Source of the DNA: Mesostigma viride
Taxonomy: Eukaryota; Streptophyta; Mesostigmatophyceae; Mesostigmatales; Mesostigmataceae
NCBI GenBank assembly: GCA_009746045.1
Contig: RPFO01000154.1
Span: 5,888,646-5,952,645 of the forward strand
Length of the DNA stretch: 64,000 nucleotides
Direction: 5' to 3'
A program made the translations under genes and the position numbers. Within the stretch, counting starts at the first letter, position 1; each line of letters begins with the position of its first letter. The notes under the pieces were generated by a model that was given only the letters and a program-made list of their open reading frames with translations, searched no databases and was not told the DNA's origin. Positions 42,081 through 54,000 of this stretch are shown in pieces.

Positions 42081-43831
42081 CTGCGATAAGCACCTTCCTG
42101 AGGGAGTATGCTCCTGTTTTCTCCCCACGGGCCCCGCGGCCCGTTGCTAGCCAGGGTAGAAGTCCGCAGGTGGAGGTTATTGGCCCTGAGGATAGCCGCT
42201 ACACTACCGCCTCGTCTGCCATTACAGTATGTAGAGGACAGCTCGGATGAGGATTACATCCCCATCTAGTAGTGCTTAATGGTTGGGGAATGATGCAGAC
42301 GATATTTGTTTAACCTTTTGTGTAATTATTTTTTCTAATGAGATTAGCATAGTACTCCGTGGTATGCCTTTGCGCATGACACGCAAGTACTTTAATAAAT
42401 TAAATTAAATTAAATTATAACATGCCCGTCCGTTGGGAGATCATGTAGCACATATTCCTTAATGGATGGGTGGGATGGAAGGAGCCGCGTAATCGAACTA
42501 ACCTCACTCTGATCTATAGCTAGTCTAGAAAAAATCCTAACTACCCTACTCATCAAAACGCCTCCTCCGCTTGGGGGGAGGTGGTTTGCCCACAGGGTCG
42601 GGCGTGTGAGCCTTGACAATCCTCTTCGATCCACCGCGTCTTGTTCTGCATGGCAGTCCAAAGAAGGGAGAGAGAGTGGATGCGGTATTCAAACTGGGCT
42701 GGGACCAGTAGGTCATCCAGCAACATCTGCACGTAGTTCGTGACATGTTTCCCTACCTTTTTGGGAATGTCCTTGGGGCCAGGCCAGGTCAAAATGTGCC
42801 GTCCTGGCTGGCCAAGCCGCTGGGGGCCTGCCAGACCAAGGGCGGTGTCGACCTGGCTAGTGCGAGCAAGGTGTCCTACAAATGCTATCCTACGCTGTCT
42901 AATCTCGTCCGAAATACGAGGCATGCCCTGATACAAAGACTCTGAGGACGGGCGCTTGGAAAACCCTACGTTCAGGACCTGTCGGAGCATCCTGTAAACT
43001 GTGCCGTCTAACCTAGCTGCCAGTGTGGGTGTGATGGTCCACGCCTCGGCGCCATTCGTGAGCACCGTAAGGACGAGGACCTTGAAGAGCATGCGCTTGC
43101 GGTGCTCGCCCAGGCCCTTGGAGCGCCAGTAGGTGTTGAGCGAACGAAGCCTAGCCCAGGCCAGGCCGATGCGGGTGTCCACATCGTCGGCGGTGTCAGG
43201 GAGCCAGCTCCCTAACAGCTTGAAGCGGTCGCGGAACGGGACCTCCGTCCCGTCGAGCACTGGCGCGGCAGCGGTGGTGTCATTGGGGCTGGAGGCCCCA
43301 ATCACCATCGCCTCAGTTTTGACACTAATCTCCAACCCCACCGCCCGCGCATCCAGGCCCAGGCAGTCCAGCCAGGTCTGAATGTGCTCGGGGCTGTCGA
43401 TGATCGAGGGTGGTGTCATCCGCATAAATCAGGTCGGCAAGGCGGTAACCAGGTGTAACCCCGCCGTGCTCTTTCACGTTAAGGATGTCCAAGCCTGGCT
43501 CGAACCCCTTAAGAGCATGCAGTAAAGCGCGCACGAGCCCGGCGCATGACGTGATCCACGACAATAATGAACAGGTATGGGGACAGGACACAACCTTGCC
43601 ACACCCCGTGGTGAAGGGAGAATGGTGGGTGGTGCCCTCCGCAGTCCGCACTACTGCCTGTGAGCCCTCATACAGTCGGCGAATGGCAGCAATAAACGCA
43701 GGTGGTACCGGATCCAGAGCGAGGATGGCCCAAAGAGCCTCCCAGAGAACCGTGTCAAAGGCCTTGATATAGTCAACAAAAAAGTACTTTAATACTTACT
43801 TACTTACTTATACTTACTTACTTACTTACTT
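42081..43831 (+). mobile_element. LINE family C 3' fragment, split by family B
   Basis: Flanked by ATCGCCTCGCT (42,070-42,080) and ATCGCCTTGCT (43,832-43,842), an 11-bp duplication with one difference. It holds the last part of ORF2 (to the VEDSSDEDYIPI region) and the 3' UTR with an (ACTT)n tail. The family B element at 42,398-43,781 has landed in its tail. Confidence 0.8.
42398..43781 (-). mobile_element. LINE family B copy, ORF2 C-terminal half, with TSD
   Basis: Flanked by the perfect 13-bp repeat AAGTACTTTAATA at 42,385-42,397 and 43,782-43,794. On the minus strand it starts in reverse-transcriptase motif A (KAFDTVLWEALWAIL). It passes motif B in a shifted frame and motif C (DLIYADDTTL), then the thumb and terminal region (LLGSWLPDTADDVDTRIGLA, RMLFKVLVLTVLTNGAEAW, MLRQVLNVGF, QPGRHILTW) and ends QAEEAF at 42,553. 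The 3' UTR holds CCATCC words, the hairpin CTCCCAACGGACG near 42,428-42,441 and an (AATTT)n tail. Two frameshifts are present. Confidence 0.88.
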
Positions 43832-43949
43832 ATCGCCTTGCTATCCTTTTCAGCTTCTACCAGCTGATAACTGAACGCGACCTCGTTGCTAAGCTCCACA
43901 ACCCAGCCCGGCCTCAGTGCGCAGCCGGCAGCTAGCCACATCGGCTCCC

Positions 43950-45350
43950 TCCCTCTGCAAGGATGACATCTGTGCAGTGCTGGAGGACTGAGCACGTGAC
44001 TTGGCCGCAGGCCGAGAACGGCTTGACCTCGCTGAACACATTACGCTCAACACGGTGGAGGCCCGGGACGTCTCCAATGTGGAAGCCAAGGTCGTCCACA
44101 AGCTCCAACCTCAGTCCACGGAGCTGCAGACCGCGGCGCAGGCATCTGAGGCGCAGGCTGCGGCTTGTCTCTCGCCTAAATCAGGTGGAGGGCAAGTGCG
44201 GCCTGCTCGTCAAGAAGCTAGCAGCCCGATCACCGCCCAAAGCGACGCCCTGGCGCCGCGCAGGTCCCGGCGATTGCAGCGCAGACGGCCACCATTGCAG
44301 CCCAGCCCAGTACCCGGCCGGCAGATCAATGATAGCCTCTCGCCGCACTCCTACGCGGACTCGGCAGTTGCGGTCAGCGACCGCCTCAACCACAGACGCC
44401 ATCGCCACGAAACTCCAGGAGCTCGAGGACCTTTGCCAGGCAAAACAACGGGAGGCCACCGACCGCGCTCGCCGCGAATGCCGAGTGGTGCTGCGTCGAT
44501 CGTTTCCCCCAGAAGCCAGGTGAGACGTCAAAGACCCTTGCGGCCGACGAGCTCAATTAAGGACCAGCTTCTTACCCTCCAATGGGCCTGGCAGGTGAGG
44601 TAGAACTGTGCGCCGGGTGCCACCGCCTTCCCCACTCACCGGACAAGGCGGCTCGATCCGGCCCCACCAGTCCTGCTCACCTTCCCCTCCCCGCTGAGGA
44701 CAAGCTGAGTGGTTCCTTTCTCGTCGCATTGAGAGGTTGCACGGCCTCACCTGGACGCTGGACGACGACCTGACCCCCGCTCAGCAGCAGCAGCGACGCG
44801 ACCTGTGGCCTGAATACCTCCGCCACAAGCAGGACCCCCGGCCAGAAGCCCACTGGGTGTATTCGGGAGGGGCGGGGACCTGATGATCAACCACGAGATG
44901 TGGACGCCCCGCCTGCAGTGCGGCGGGCTAGAATAGCCCTAGCTTGTAATCATTGGTAGTCGATTACTGCCGCTGGCAGCATGGCAGCGATGCCTAGAAT
45001 GTTAGCATTGCCTAGCCTTGCCACCATATACCTAGTCCCGTGCACGGCTAACGCACGGTCCACAATCAACCATAGCCTTAGCTTATAGCCCTTGTACAGC
45101 CAGCCATGCTACGTCCTGGCTATGATTAGTTCACTTGCCCACGCTCCTTGTTATGATATTGTGCTTACACCGCTAATTGCACCCACAGAACTTGCCGGAT
45201 CGTCTATCGTGTAGGATTGCTGCTGTGGCATGCCTCTGGCATGAAGGAGAAACGGGGGGTCTCTGCCCTTTCTTTCTGTTGTGCATATACAGGGAGTAAG
45301 AGCACTTCGGTGCTCCGTGACTCCCCGGAACGGGAGCACGAGTTTAATTA
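43950..45350 (+). mobile_element. LINE family D copy, ORF1 remnant plus 3' UTR
   Basis: Broken plus-strand frames give ORF1 pieces: VEARDVSNVEAKVVHKLQ, LQELEDLCQAKQREATDRAR with RRECRVVLRR, HRLPHSPDKAA, and finally LTPAQQQQRRDLWPEYLRH near 44,775. The 3' UTR of about 400 bp ends with GTGCTCCGTGACTCCCC and CGGGAGCAC, a strong hairpin (45,310-45,342), then TTAATTAATTAAT. ORF1 runs directly into the 3' UTR with no ORF2. Several frameshifts; inactive. Confidence 0.75.
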
Positions 45351-45389
45351 ATTAATGAATTTTAGTTAATTAACTAATGGTCTGTATTT

Positions 45390-45440
45390 TCCAGATTTCT
45401 GGCCTGCGCTGCATGGTTGTCTCATTTATAATAGCTCTTC
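45390..45440 (-). mobile_element. Family G terminal fragment
   Basis: The reverse complement contains GAGACAACC and GCGCAGGCCAGAAATC, the conserved left end of family G with a small insertion. It lies directly beside the tail of the family D copy. Confidence 0.5.
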
Positions 45441-45719
45441 ATATTCAAGAGCATTGTTCACATCATGCAAGATGGATATAGCTGGGCTGGCCGCGCGCCT
45501 AATTAAGGGGAGGGGACACCCCTAAAGGGCACTTTTCTGGAAACCATACCTATGCATGTGCTAAAAATCCAATGATGATTGGGGACCATTAATATGATAA
45601 AAAAAAAAATTTCCAGCCACTTGGGGGGGGTACTAGCCCCCACAGGGCACCGGTAACGCGCTAAAAATAGAAAAAGACGCTATTCTAGTCACATTTTTCC
45701 TAGGGCAGTGGGCAAACAT

Positions 45720-46440
45720 ATTGGGACCAAATCATATATTCCCATATAGTTCCCTGACTTTTGAGAAATGCTACCTAATTTTGAGCACAAAATAATCATG
45801 TTTACACACATTGATGGATTTTCCCGCAAAAAGGGTACTTTTTTAATGAAAAAAAAAATTATCAAATCATAAACACATGGAATAGGGCCAAATCATATAT
45901 TCCCAAATACTAGAGGTTGGGGGACATGCAGCCCCAAATTTTCAGGTCATTCTGACAAGCGCAGCCCTATTTGATGGATATTCCTAGATTGCCACCTGTG
46001 ACGAAGCTAAGGGAGGTTTTAGCTAGTATTTAACCACACTAACACCCCTTTATACATCTAAGCCTCATGAAAACTGGCCAAACCACATACTACCATTCTC
46101 TGCACATATGGTACCTCCTATGTTCAAGGTTTGACGCCATTCTGACAAGAACTGCCCAAGTTACAACCATTCCAAGACGGCCACCCATGTAGACGCTACA
46201 AGGAAATTAGAGTAACCATTTAGCCACACTAGCACCTCCTTCTTCATCAAAGACATCTGCAAACTGACCAAAGCACACATAATCAACTCCTGCACGCTGA
46301 CGGCAACGCATGCTCAATGTGGGGGGTCATTGCGACAAGAACTGCTCAAGTTGATGGGTTTCCTATATGACCACATGACAAGGCGCTAAGGACCACTCAG
46401 TAAGTTAGTAACCCCACAGTGCCACTTAATATGCCATCCA
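45720..46440. repeat. Degenerate tandem repeat, period about 185-190 bp
   Basis: About four decayed units, each opening with CCAAA.CA.AT and continuing through GTCATTCTGACAAG, AACTGCYCAAGTT, a CCACNTG..GACG segment, and TAACCACACTARCACC. Unit starts are near 45,725, 45,887, 46,078 and 46,268. There are no coding features. Confidence 0.6.
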
Positions 46441-46589
46441 ACATGCACCAAAACCATGCAGAGTATGTTTACAAAGTACAAAGGGGTGGCCACGCACCTC
46501 ATATGTCTTCATCATCCCTCCAGCATGGCCAGCCTTGTAAATATGTGCATAGCCTTGACGATGGTAGCCCTAACATGCCTAAGCGGCAT

Positions 46590-47105
46590 TTCCTATGTTT
46601 CTCCCAGGTTAGAGTGTAAGGTTGATGCCAACCAAGCTAATCAACACAACAACACCTCCTAAACTGTCCTCCCCGGCATGGATGACAAACTGGGACTATG
46701 GAGGGCAAGGAACCAAGTAAGAACATGGTATATATAGCTTGCATGCAGTCATGCATGTCAACCATGGTTGGCTCAGCACATTGTAGTCTTGTCACATCAT
46801 CATAACAAAGGAAAGCTCAAACAACCATTGGTGCCAGCTATCTACATGCAGTCACACAAATGCAATATCTCCAACATCATCATCACTATGACACTTCCAT
46901 CCCTGCACGATAAAATGCAAAGAAACCATTGGCGTCCCTTCACCGCATGAGCGCTGTGATGCCGCAGCGGCCTGTGAGGAGAGGGTGCGTCACTCTCAAA
47001 CAACAAGAAGCGTCCATACGCACAACATCCTTGCCAGAACACGTTTTATGAAATGCCTTATAGCTTCCCGAAGAGCTATAGGCTGCGACTGAAGCGGCCC
47101 TGATC
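46590..47105 (+). repeat. Dispersed repeat, copy 2
   Basis: Collinear with 3600-4150: GTTAGAGTGTAAGG, then CCATGGTTGGCTCAG, TTGTCACATCAT, TGAGCGCTGTGATGCCGC and ACGTTTTATGAA. Here the 357-bp unit is present once, so this copy shows the pre-amplification state. Confidence 0.7.
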
Positions 47106-48052
47106 ACGACATCAACGAAAACAATCTAAAGCTGCCAGGTATTCGACAACACAACGGCAAGCGACGGCGAGCTAGCTGGCGGAAACTGCCCAAAAAGAAC
47201 GCAAAAAACCTCGAACGATGAGCTCATAGAAGAAAGCACCGATAGCAGATAAAGTTCGCGACAAATCTGTACCTTGCCCTCGTAAATCCCTCGCCCAGGC
47301 GCGCAACAACAGCCGTTCTTCCATGGACAGGTCAGACACGCACTGCGCAGGTCTGAACAATTACTTACCGATAATGGCCGAAAATCTGGCAAAAAGCACC
47401 AGCTCGGTTTAGAATTCGATGCAACCGATATTAATGCCTGCTTCAAGGTCAGAACAGCCCCCAAAACCGCTATTTTACAGCCGCTATCATGAATTCTATT
47501 TCATTCCGCGCGACCAAAAAAATCAGATTACCCCCCATGCCGATGGCATAAAAAAACATCAGCGATATTGTAAACCAGCTGATTTCCGCCACAAACTAAC
47601 ATCATAAACTCATCTCCTTTTAGATTCGAGTAAAATTTTTGCATTTCGCCTGCCCTAGTGTGGTAGTTTCGCCTGAACGCAGTCGCCATGGCCACTTCCG
47701 CAAGGGGTGCGCGCACCGTGCACGTGAAATTTGTGACCTTCGGCTCCGGCGCGAATTTTTTGGCGCCAAAAAATTCGGGGGTGTCCCGTCCCCTTAACTA
47801 CTGCACAGCGGCTGTTACTTTGCTGGGATACCACGTGACACATACTAGCTATGGTACTTAGCTTCAAGTTCCAATGATCGGAACCAAAAGCAACTTATGC
47901 CATGCATCAGATTTAGCCATGAGCCCTGTACTGTCAGGGTGTGCGCCGGAACTTCCAGATGTAAAAGATCCAGCTGCCTACCTTTTGTAATCCTAGTAGA
48001 TCGCCTTGATCACTGATGCAATCAGTACACGAGTGCTAGGACTCTAGCGAGC

Positions 48053-51000
48053 TTATACCACCACCTCGGCCATGGCCACAGGCAACTGATATTCCGTGCT
48101 ATTGCTTGTAAGCACTGGCCGCCCTCCGGCATTGACGTGAGTCAGCAGCACCAAGAAAATCACAATGGTCTTCCGCACAGACCGGCAGTAGCCATAGCAG
48201 TACGACGCTGCCGTGGACATGTAGTACACGCTGGAAGATTTCGTCACGGTCAGCCCCTTCTCAAAAATGGAAGTGACATTGTGCTCGTATGTTCCGTGGA
48301 ATGCCACCTCCAATGAAGGCTCTGCAAGATGTGCCCAGATGGCATAAGTCAGGCGTGCAGCCAAGGTAAGTGAGCGGCCGGGAACGAATAAGCTGACAGA
48401 ACTTACTGATGTGCACTTCACGGAGGGGATATATTATGTAGTACATGGCGTGGGTACACGTGGCGAGGTAGGGGGGAGTGCATGGGATAATTAGGCAAGA
48501 GGTGGTACGTGATTGAGAAGGATGTCCTCATATAGAGCACAGCTGCTAAGTGTAATTATCACTGAGGCATTACAAAGAGCACAGCTGCTATTTAAGTGTA
48601 ATTATCACTGAGGGATCACGATGCTCACAGGACTGGTAGTAGAGGCCACGGCATACAAAAAATGGACTTGACAAACATGGTATACATGACAATATACTTG
48701 TAGATTGACATGGATGCCTAGTATCGTACAGGGACCAGAAGCCCGCATGGATTCAGCTAGCCATTCATTCTGGGAAGCCGACCAGACAAAGGACACGTCT
48801 GTGAACCGTGTCTCCCTGAGGCTTTGGACACTGAAAACTTGTCACGAATTCGCAAAGAAATCAGCATGCAATATCCAGCACTGACATGGTCTCAGTCAAT
48901 TAGTATCCTCAAACAGTAAACTACACACATGCACTCACACACAAACTTGAAACAAAAAACATAAAAGCCACGATCCGAATGAGCTGAAATGTAATATGTT
49001 CCACTTGCTGCCAACAACGGCTGCTAACAGAAAATTGATTTTCTTGTCCCGGCAATGCAGGATAGGATAGGACCCTCACCCTTGGCATCGATGTGCGGCA
49101 ATGGCGATTATATAGAGGTCACAGGTTGTAAGCTACACACACACATCAAACACACACACGCACACACACACACACACACATGTACACACGCGTACACACA
49201 CACACAAACGCACAAACGCGCTCGCAAACACACACACACACACCAAAGTGCACACATATATAGTATAGCAATTGCCGAGATGTCAGGGAGCGGGGCACGG
49301 GGCAGCGCGCAGACACTTCACCTGCACATGACACCTCACCAACTCAATTGATAGTCAACAATCCGAGCACCCAGACTGTCTCAACAAACTGCTGGCAGAG
49401 TCCCTTAGAGCAGCCATGCGAAACCGCTGGTCACACGTCAAAGCGGCACTTCATGACGCTTGAATCCCCATCTGCCTTTTTGACAGCTGGCACGCTGTCA
49501 CGTGCAGCCAGCAGGAGTCGTCACGACAGCCCAAACTGTCTGCGCAAGCACGCATGTCTCATCAGCCATCAGACGGCCTTACCATGTGGCCACATAGGTT
49601 GCCTGCGACCTCAGTCCCCCAACCATGTTCCTTTAACATACGATTGAATAAGACAAATATACCCTGCTCCGTCTCATTGACAGTACTGATGAGGCCAACA
49701 TAGCTCCCTACACCTAATTGATACACTACCAATATATATTGTAGTATCAACGAGACAACCAGCGCGGGCCAGATATCTTGAGAGTCATCGATGCATGTAC
49801 ATACCACCGGTGGCAGCCACATGGTGGCACAAGGGCCTTCGAGCTCACAGGGCATGCCGCCTTGGAATGTAACTAATACACGCATATCACGCATATCTGG
49901 AATTCATGTCTGATTGAAATTACCCTTCAAAATGACAGACAGCAAGTCGCTTGGACTGCACTCCCACATGGGCGGAGGTGCGACTCGGCACAAAACGAGA
50001 TCATGCATTATAAGCCATGGGAAGAAAAGGCCAAAGTCAAAGCGCCAAGGAGCTGACAACAACGCGCAGTAACCCCAGTGCCCGCATTGTTGTCTTTCAC
50101 ATTGGGATAACCACTCTGCCTTAGTTGGCTATTATGACTACTTGGCAAACAGGATCTCCTCCACTCAGCAGGCATCGTCGTCATGCATTTTATTTTCATT
50201 AATATGTACCACTGTATTTATTACATGAAATCACGCAAGTCCCTCCCTAATGCATGTCCCTCCCTACCGCACGTCCCCCGCATATGCGCATGTCCTGCAT
50301 GTTCGGCTGTTGAGCCGGTGATGTGCACCTGTTCATTGCGATGTGCGCCTGTCCACTGCGAAATCCCCACCAATTGCTCGCTGCAAGATAAAACCCTTGC
50401 TGACCGATCCACGGTATTAGTCCAACCAATAATAGCGAAAACTCTGGAGAGGCGCAAAGCCCGCGTCCCAACCGAAAGCATACCCATCCCTGTATTAGTC
50501 CAGAATGGGAGAAACGAACCTATCTGCTGCTACAGCCGTTTCCCCCATCTACAGGCAAAAGTGCCCAGACTCGCCCCATTGTACTTTAGCTGGCATCCGC
50601 GTGCCAGTGTAGCGTGAACAAGGGCCATCAACCAATAACAGGTATCATGATCATATAGTAATACGCGATACTACTATAATACTCCAATAACTCAGAATTT
50701 ATCTACCAGACCGCCTCGTGTTTTGCTACATTCCTGCATTGTGGCTGACGTGCGCGCGCCATAGCGGCATTTCCACCCAAATCCACAAAAATTACCCCAG
50801 CAGCCATCGCATGTCGATCCCTCGGTCACGGCTCCCATTGCACTTGCTTTCACCCAGATGGTGAAGTCTTGTTGCATGCAAATTCCATCCAGCTCACCAC
50901 TCCAACCACCACGCACAGCCATTAACCGCATGGAAGGCCTGCCTCCCCCCACCCGCCAGCTCACCGGGTGTACCACTGGCATCTGCAGCCGCGATCGCCC

Positions 51001-54000
51001 GCTCCAGAAACGTGTCGAACAGCTGGGTGCCCGGCGCCAGCTTGACATTGCGCGTGATAGTGACCGAGGAAGGAAGCTTCTGGGGTGAGCTGTAGATCCT
51101 GTTCTCATGGCCCCACTGGCTGGTGACCTGCTTCAGCAGGCGATCCTCGCAGCTGAGCTGCTGGATCTTTTCGATCAACGCCATCTTGCGCTGGAATGCA
51201 AAGCAGGAAAAAACACAATAGAGGGCAAAAGTTTATGTGTCAGCAAGGATCTGAGCAAGAAAAAAAATCCGTCGGCAGCCGCTGGACCGAGCTTCAGAAC
51301 GTGTTGTTACAGCCCCACTGGCTTGTGACCTGCTTCGACAGGCCATCCGCGCAGCTGAGCTGTTGGATCTTTTCAACCAAGGCAGTCTTGCGCTGCATGA
51401 ATAGCGACAATGAAGAGGACAGACAGAGCAGAAATGAGCAGGTATGAGCCACATACAGCCTTTATTGCATACACTACACTCACCCTCACTCACCATATGA
51501 TACACCCATACATTCGTGCACTCTAGTTGTGCACCATCGAGTTGTCTACATCCACGATCTGAAGCTACCGTGAATCCACGCCACGACTGCGTAGCTAGTC
51601 AACAACTGGTCATCATACAGCAAGCACCGAATAGCTCACCATATAATAGCACGCCCCTCCCTCATGCACCCCCCAGCGCCATCACCCAAACCTCATGTAT
51701 CCACGCCCCTAGCCCCCAACTCACCATACAAGTACACTCACACTTCACGTAACACATCATAGGAGTACGCTCTGACTCACCGAGCCAGTCAAGCTGCAAG
51801 GCACTTTACGATACTGCACCATGCGAGGAATAGTATACAGGATACTGTAGTATAGGCGCACTAGTATAATACAGGATCGTCGCGCTAGTATAGTACAATG
51901 TAGTCGCGCTAGAATACTTACGTATAGGCACGCTAATGTACAACAGTATAGTCGCGCTAGAATACTATACAACAGTATAGTCGCGCTAGAATACCATCCA
52001 TCCAGTAAGGTACCAAACTATTTCACTATAGTATAGGCACGCTAGTATACAACAGTGTAGTCATGCTAATGTAGCCTAGTCGCATCCTGCATGCACCCAG
52101 ACCCATGCGCCGTAAAAACCCCACCGTGTACGTAGTGCCGCCCTCCATCCATACCACCAAAACCGGCGCTCACCCTACACCCACCCACCCAATACCCACC
52201 CACCCGACAGTGCGCCCTGTATCTCCACATACGGCGCTCCTCCCATACGCCCTACCGCTCACCAAACAGAGCACTCCCCCCCCCCACACCTTACTATTGC
52301 ATTCTATAGCTCACAAACAATGCCATGCTTGCCAAACAGTGTCAACCTATTTGCACTCACCCTATTTTCTCACCATGGGGTGAGAAACAGGGCACCGTAC
52401 ATCTCTTATCAGGTATGCAGTATGCTCTATAATATGCAGTATGCTCTATCCTTTCCCTCATCGTGTACCAGACCTGGAGTACCAAGCTAGCATCGGGTAC
52501 CCAGGAAAGTAAAGCTCCCCACCAGACAACCCCACACCGCACTTTTAAGCCCATTCAAAGCTTTTACCTCATTCCTTAACCCTACCACACCCACAACTCA
52601 CAGATCCCTGCGACCCAACACATCCTACAAGTCTCCATACAAATAACCCGGCAGCGCACCCTACAGGCTGCGTACTCTACAACTCAAACGTACTCCACAA
52701 CTCACAACGCTATATACACACTCGACAACTAAAGTTAAAGCGCACCAGCTCCTGCCCCCGCATCCCATATGCGGCTTATTGATCCTATCATGCACCCCGT
52801 AACCCACTACACAACCAACCCATCCTGTAACCCACTACACAACCCACCCATCCTGTAACCCACTACACAACCCACCCATCTCATAAACCACTGTACAACC
52901 CACCCATCCACTTACCGCATAGCGCACCAGCTCCTCCCCCCTCATCCCCCCCCACGCCTCAACCAGGATGACCTCTGCCGGGCTGCCATCTGGCATGTAC
53001 TGCACCATGTCCTGCAAGTCCACCACCACGATGGCCTGAGATTTATTCTGGTGCGCCCCCGACGAGCGACGGCCGCACGTCGAGCCACCCTTTTTCAAGC
53101 ACTCCTGCTGCCCCTCATCCTCGTCCCAGTCGTCCACCGTCACGACCACGTGGAAGCCCGCTCGCGCAGCCCCCGGCCCGCCGGCGCGCAGCCGCAGGGC
53201 GCCCTGCAGGATGCGGTCGGAGGCCTCCTGCGTGTGCGCGCGCAGCTGCCCGTTCGCATCGCGGTAGTGCACGCGCAGGGGGGGGAGGTTGCCGGGCCCG
53301 ATGGGCGGCGCCGGCTGAGGGTCACAGGACGGAGAGAGGGTCATGGGACCACACACAATGGGGGCAGGGGGGTCGAAGAATAACCAATGGCATCGTGAAT
53401 AGGCGGCTCCGGCTGGGGGTGACAAGTCAATAGAGGGTTTGGGATGGGGGCAGCAGACAAGCCAAATGGATCGGCGATTGTGAATAGGCAGACCCGGCTG
53501 CGAGCCCAAGCCCATATATCATCGTGCCGCAAACAGCAAATACTACATATTAGCAAATGCTAGGTGCCACAGACAGCAACTACTCTAGGCATCCAAACGG
53601 GGACCTGGTTGACCCCATATACAGCCACACAGCAGCAGAAGTGCCACTACGGGCGGGGGGGAGGGGGAGTGCCAATCATGTAGCTTGGCGGTAGAGGAAT
53701 GGAGGTATGGCGACAAAGGACAGGGAAGGGGGGCACCGGCGGAGGTTATTGGAGTCATGTGGATTTGTCAACGGGGGCACAGAGGTGGCAGAAGAGCAAA
53801 AAGCGCAGCATAAGGGAATTGTGCCTGGCGTTGAAAATATTTACTACAGCTGACGGGCTGCCCAAGCGAAAGCTTCTTAAGAATGCGACAAGCTTGCAAT
53901 ACAGTATATTCTCTTGTTAAAAAAGAGTTCCGTTCTTTTTGTAAGTTCTGGTTCTGCACCTTCAAAAAGAGTAGAAAAAATATCAAAGCTTTGTAATCAA

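Larger units (their letters stand above)
45503..47797. mobile_element. Kolobok-like non-autonomous element (TTAA target)
   Basis: The body runs from 45,507 to 47,793, flanked by TTAA at 45,503-45,506 and 47,794-47,797. Terminal inverted repeats of 16 bp differ at one base: GGGGAGGGGACACCCC and GGGGTGTCCCGTCCCC. TTAA duplication with purine-start termini fits Kolobok better than piggyBac, from what is known of these superfamilies. No transposase frame is present. The interior includes a degenerate 190-bp satellite (45,720-46,440) and the sequence related to 3600-4150. Confidence 0.65.

Noticed and set aside
47126-47464. 112-codon minus-strand frame inside the TTAA element
   Set aside because: No recognisable motif, lies in a non-autonomous transposon, composition matches surrounding non-coding DNA.
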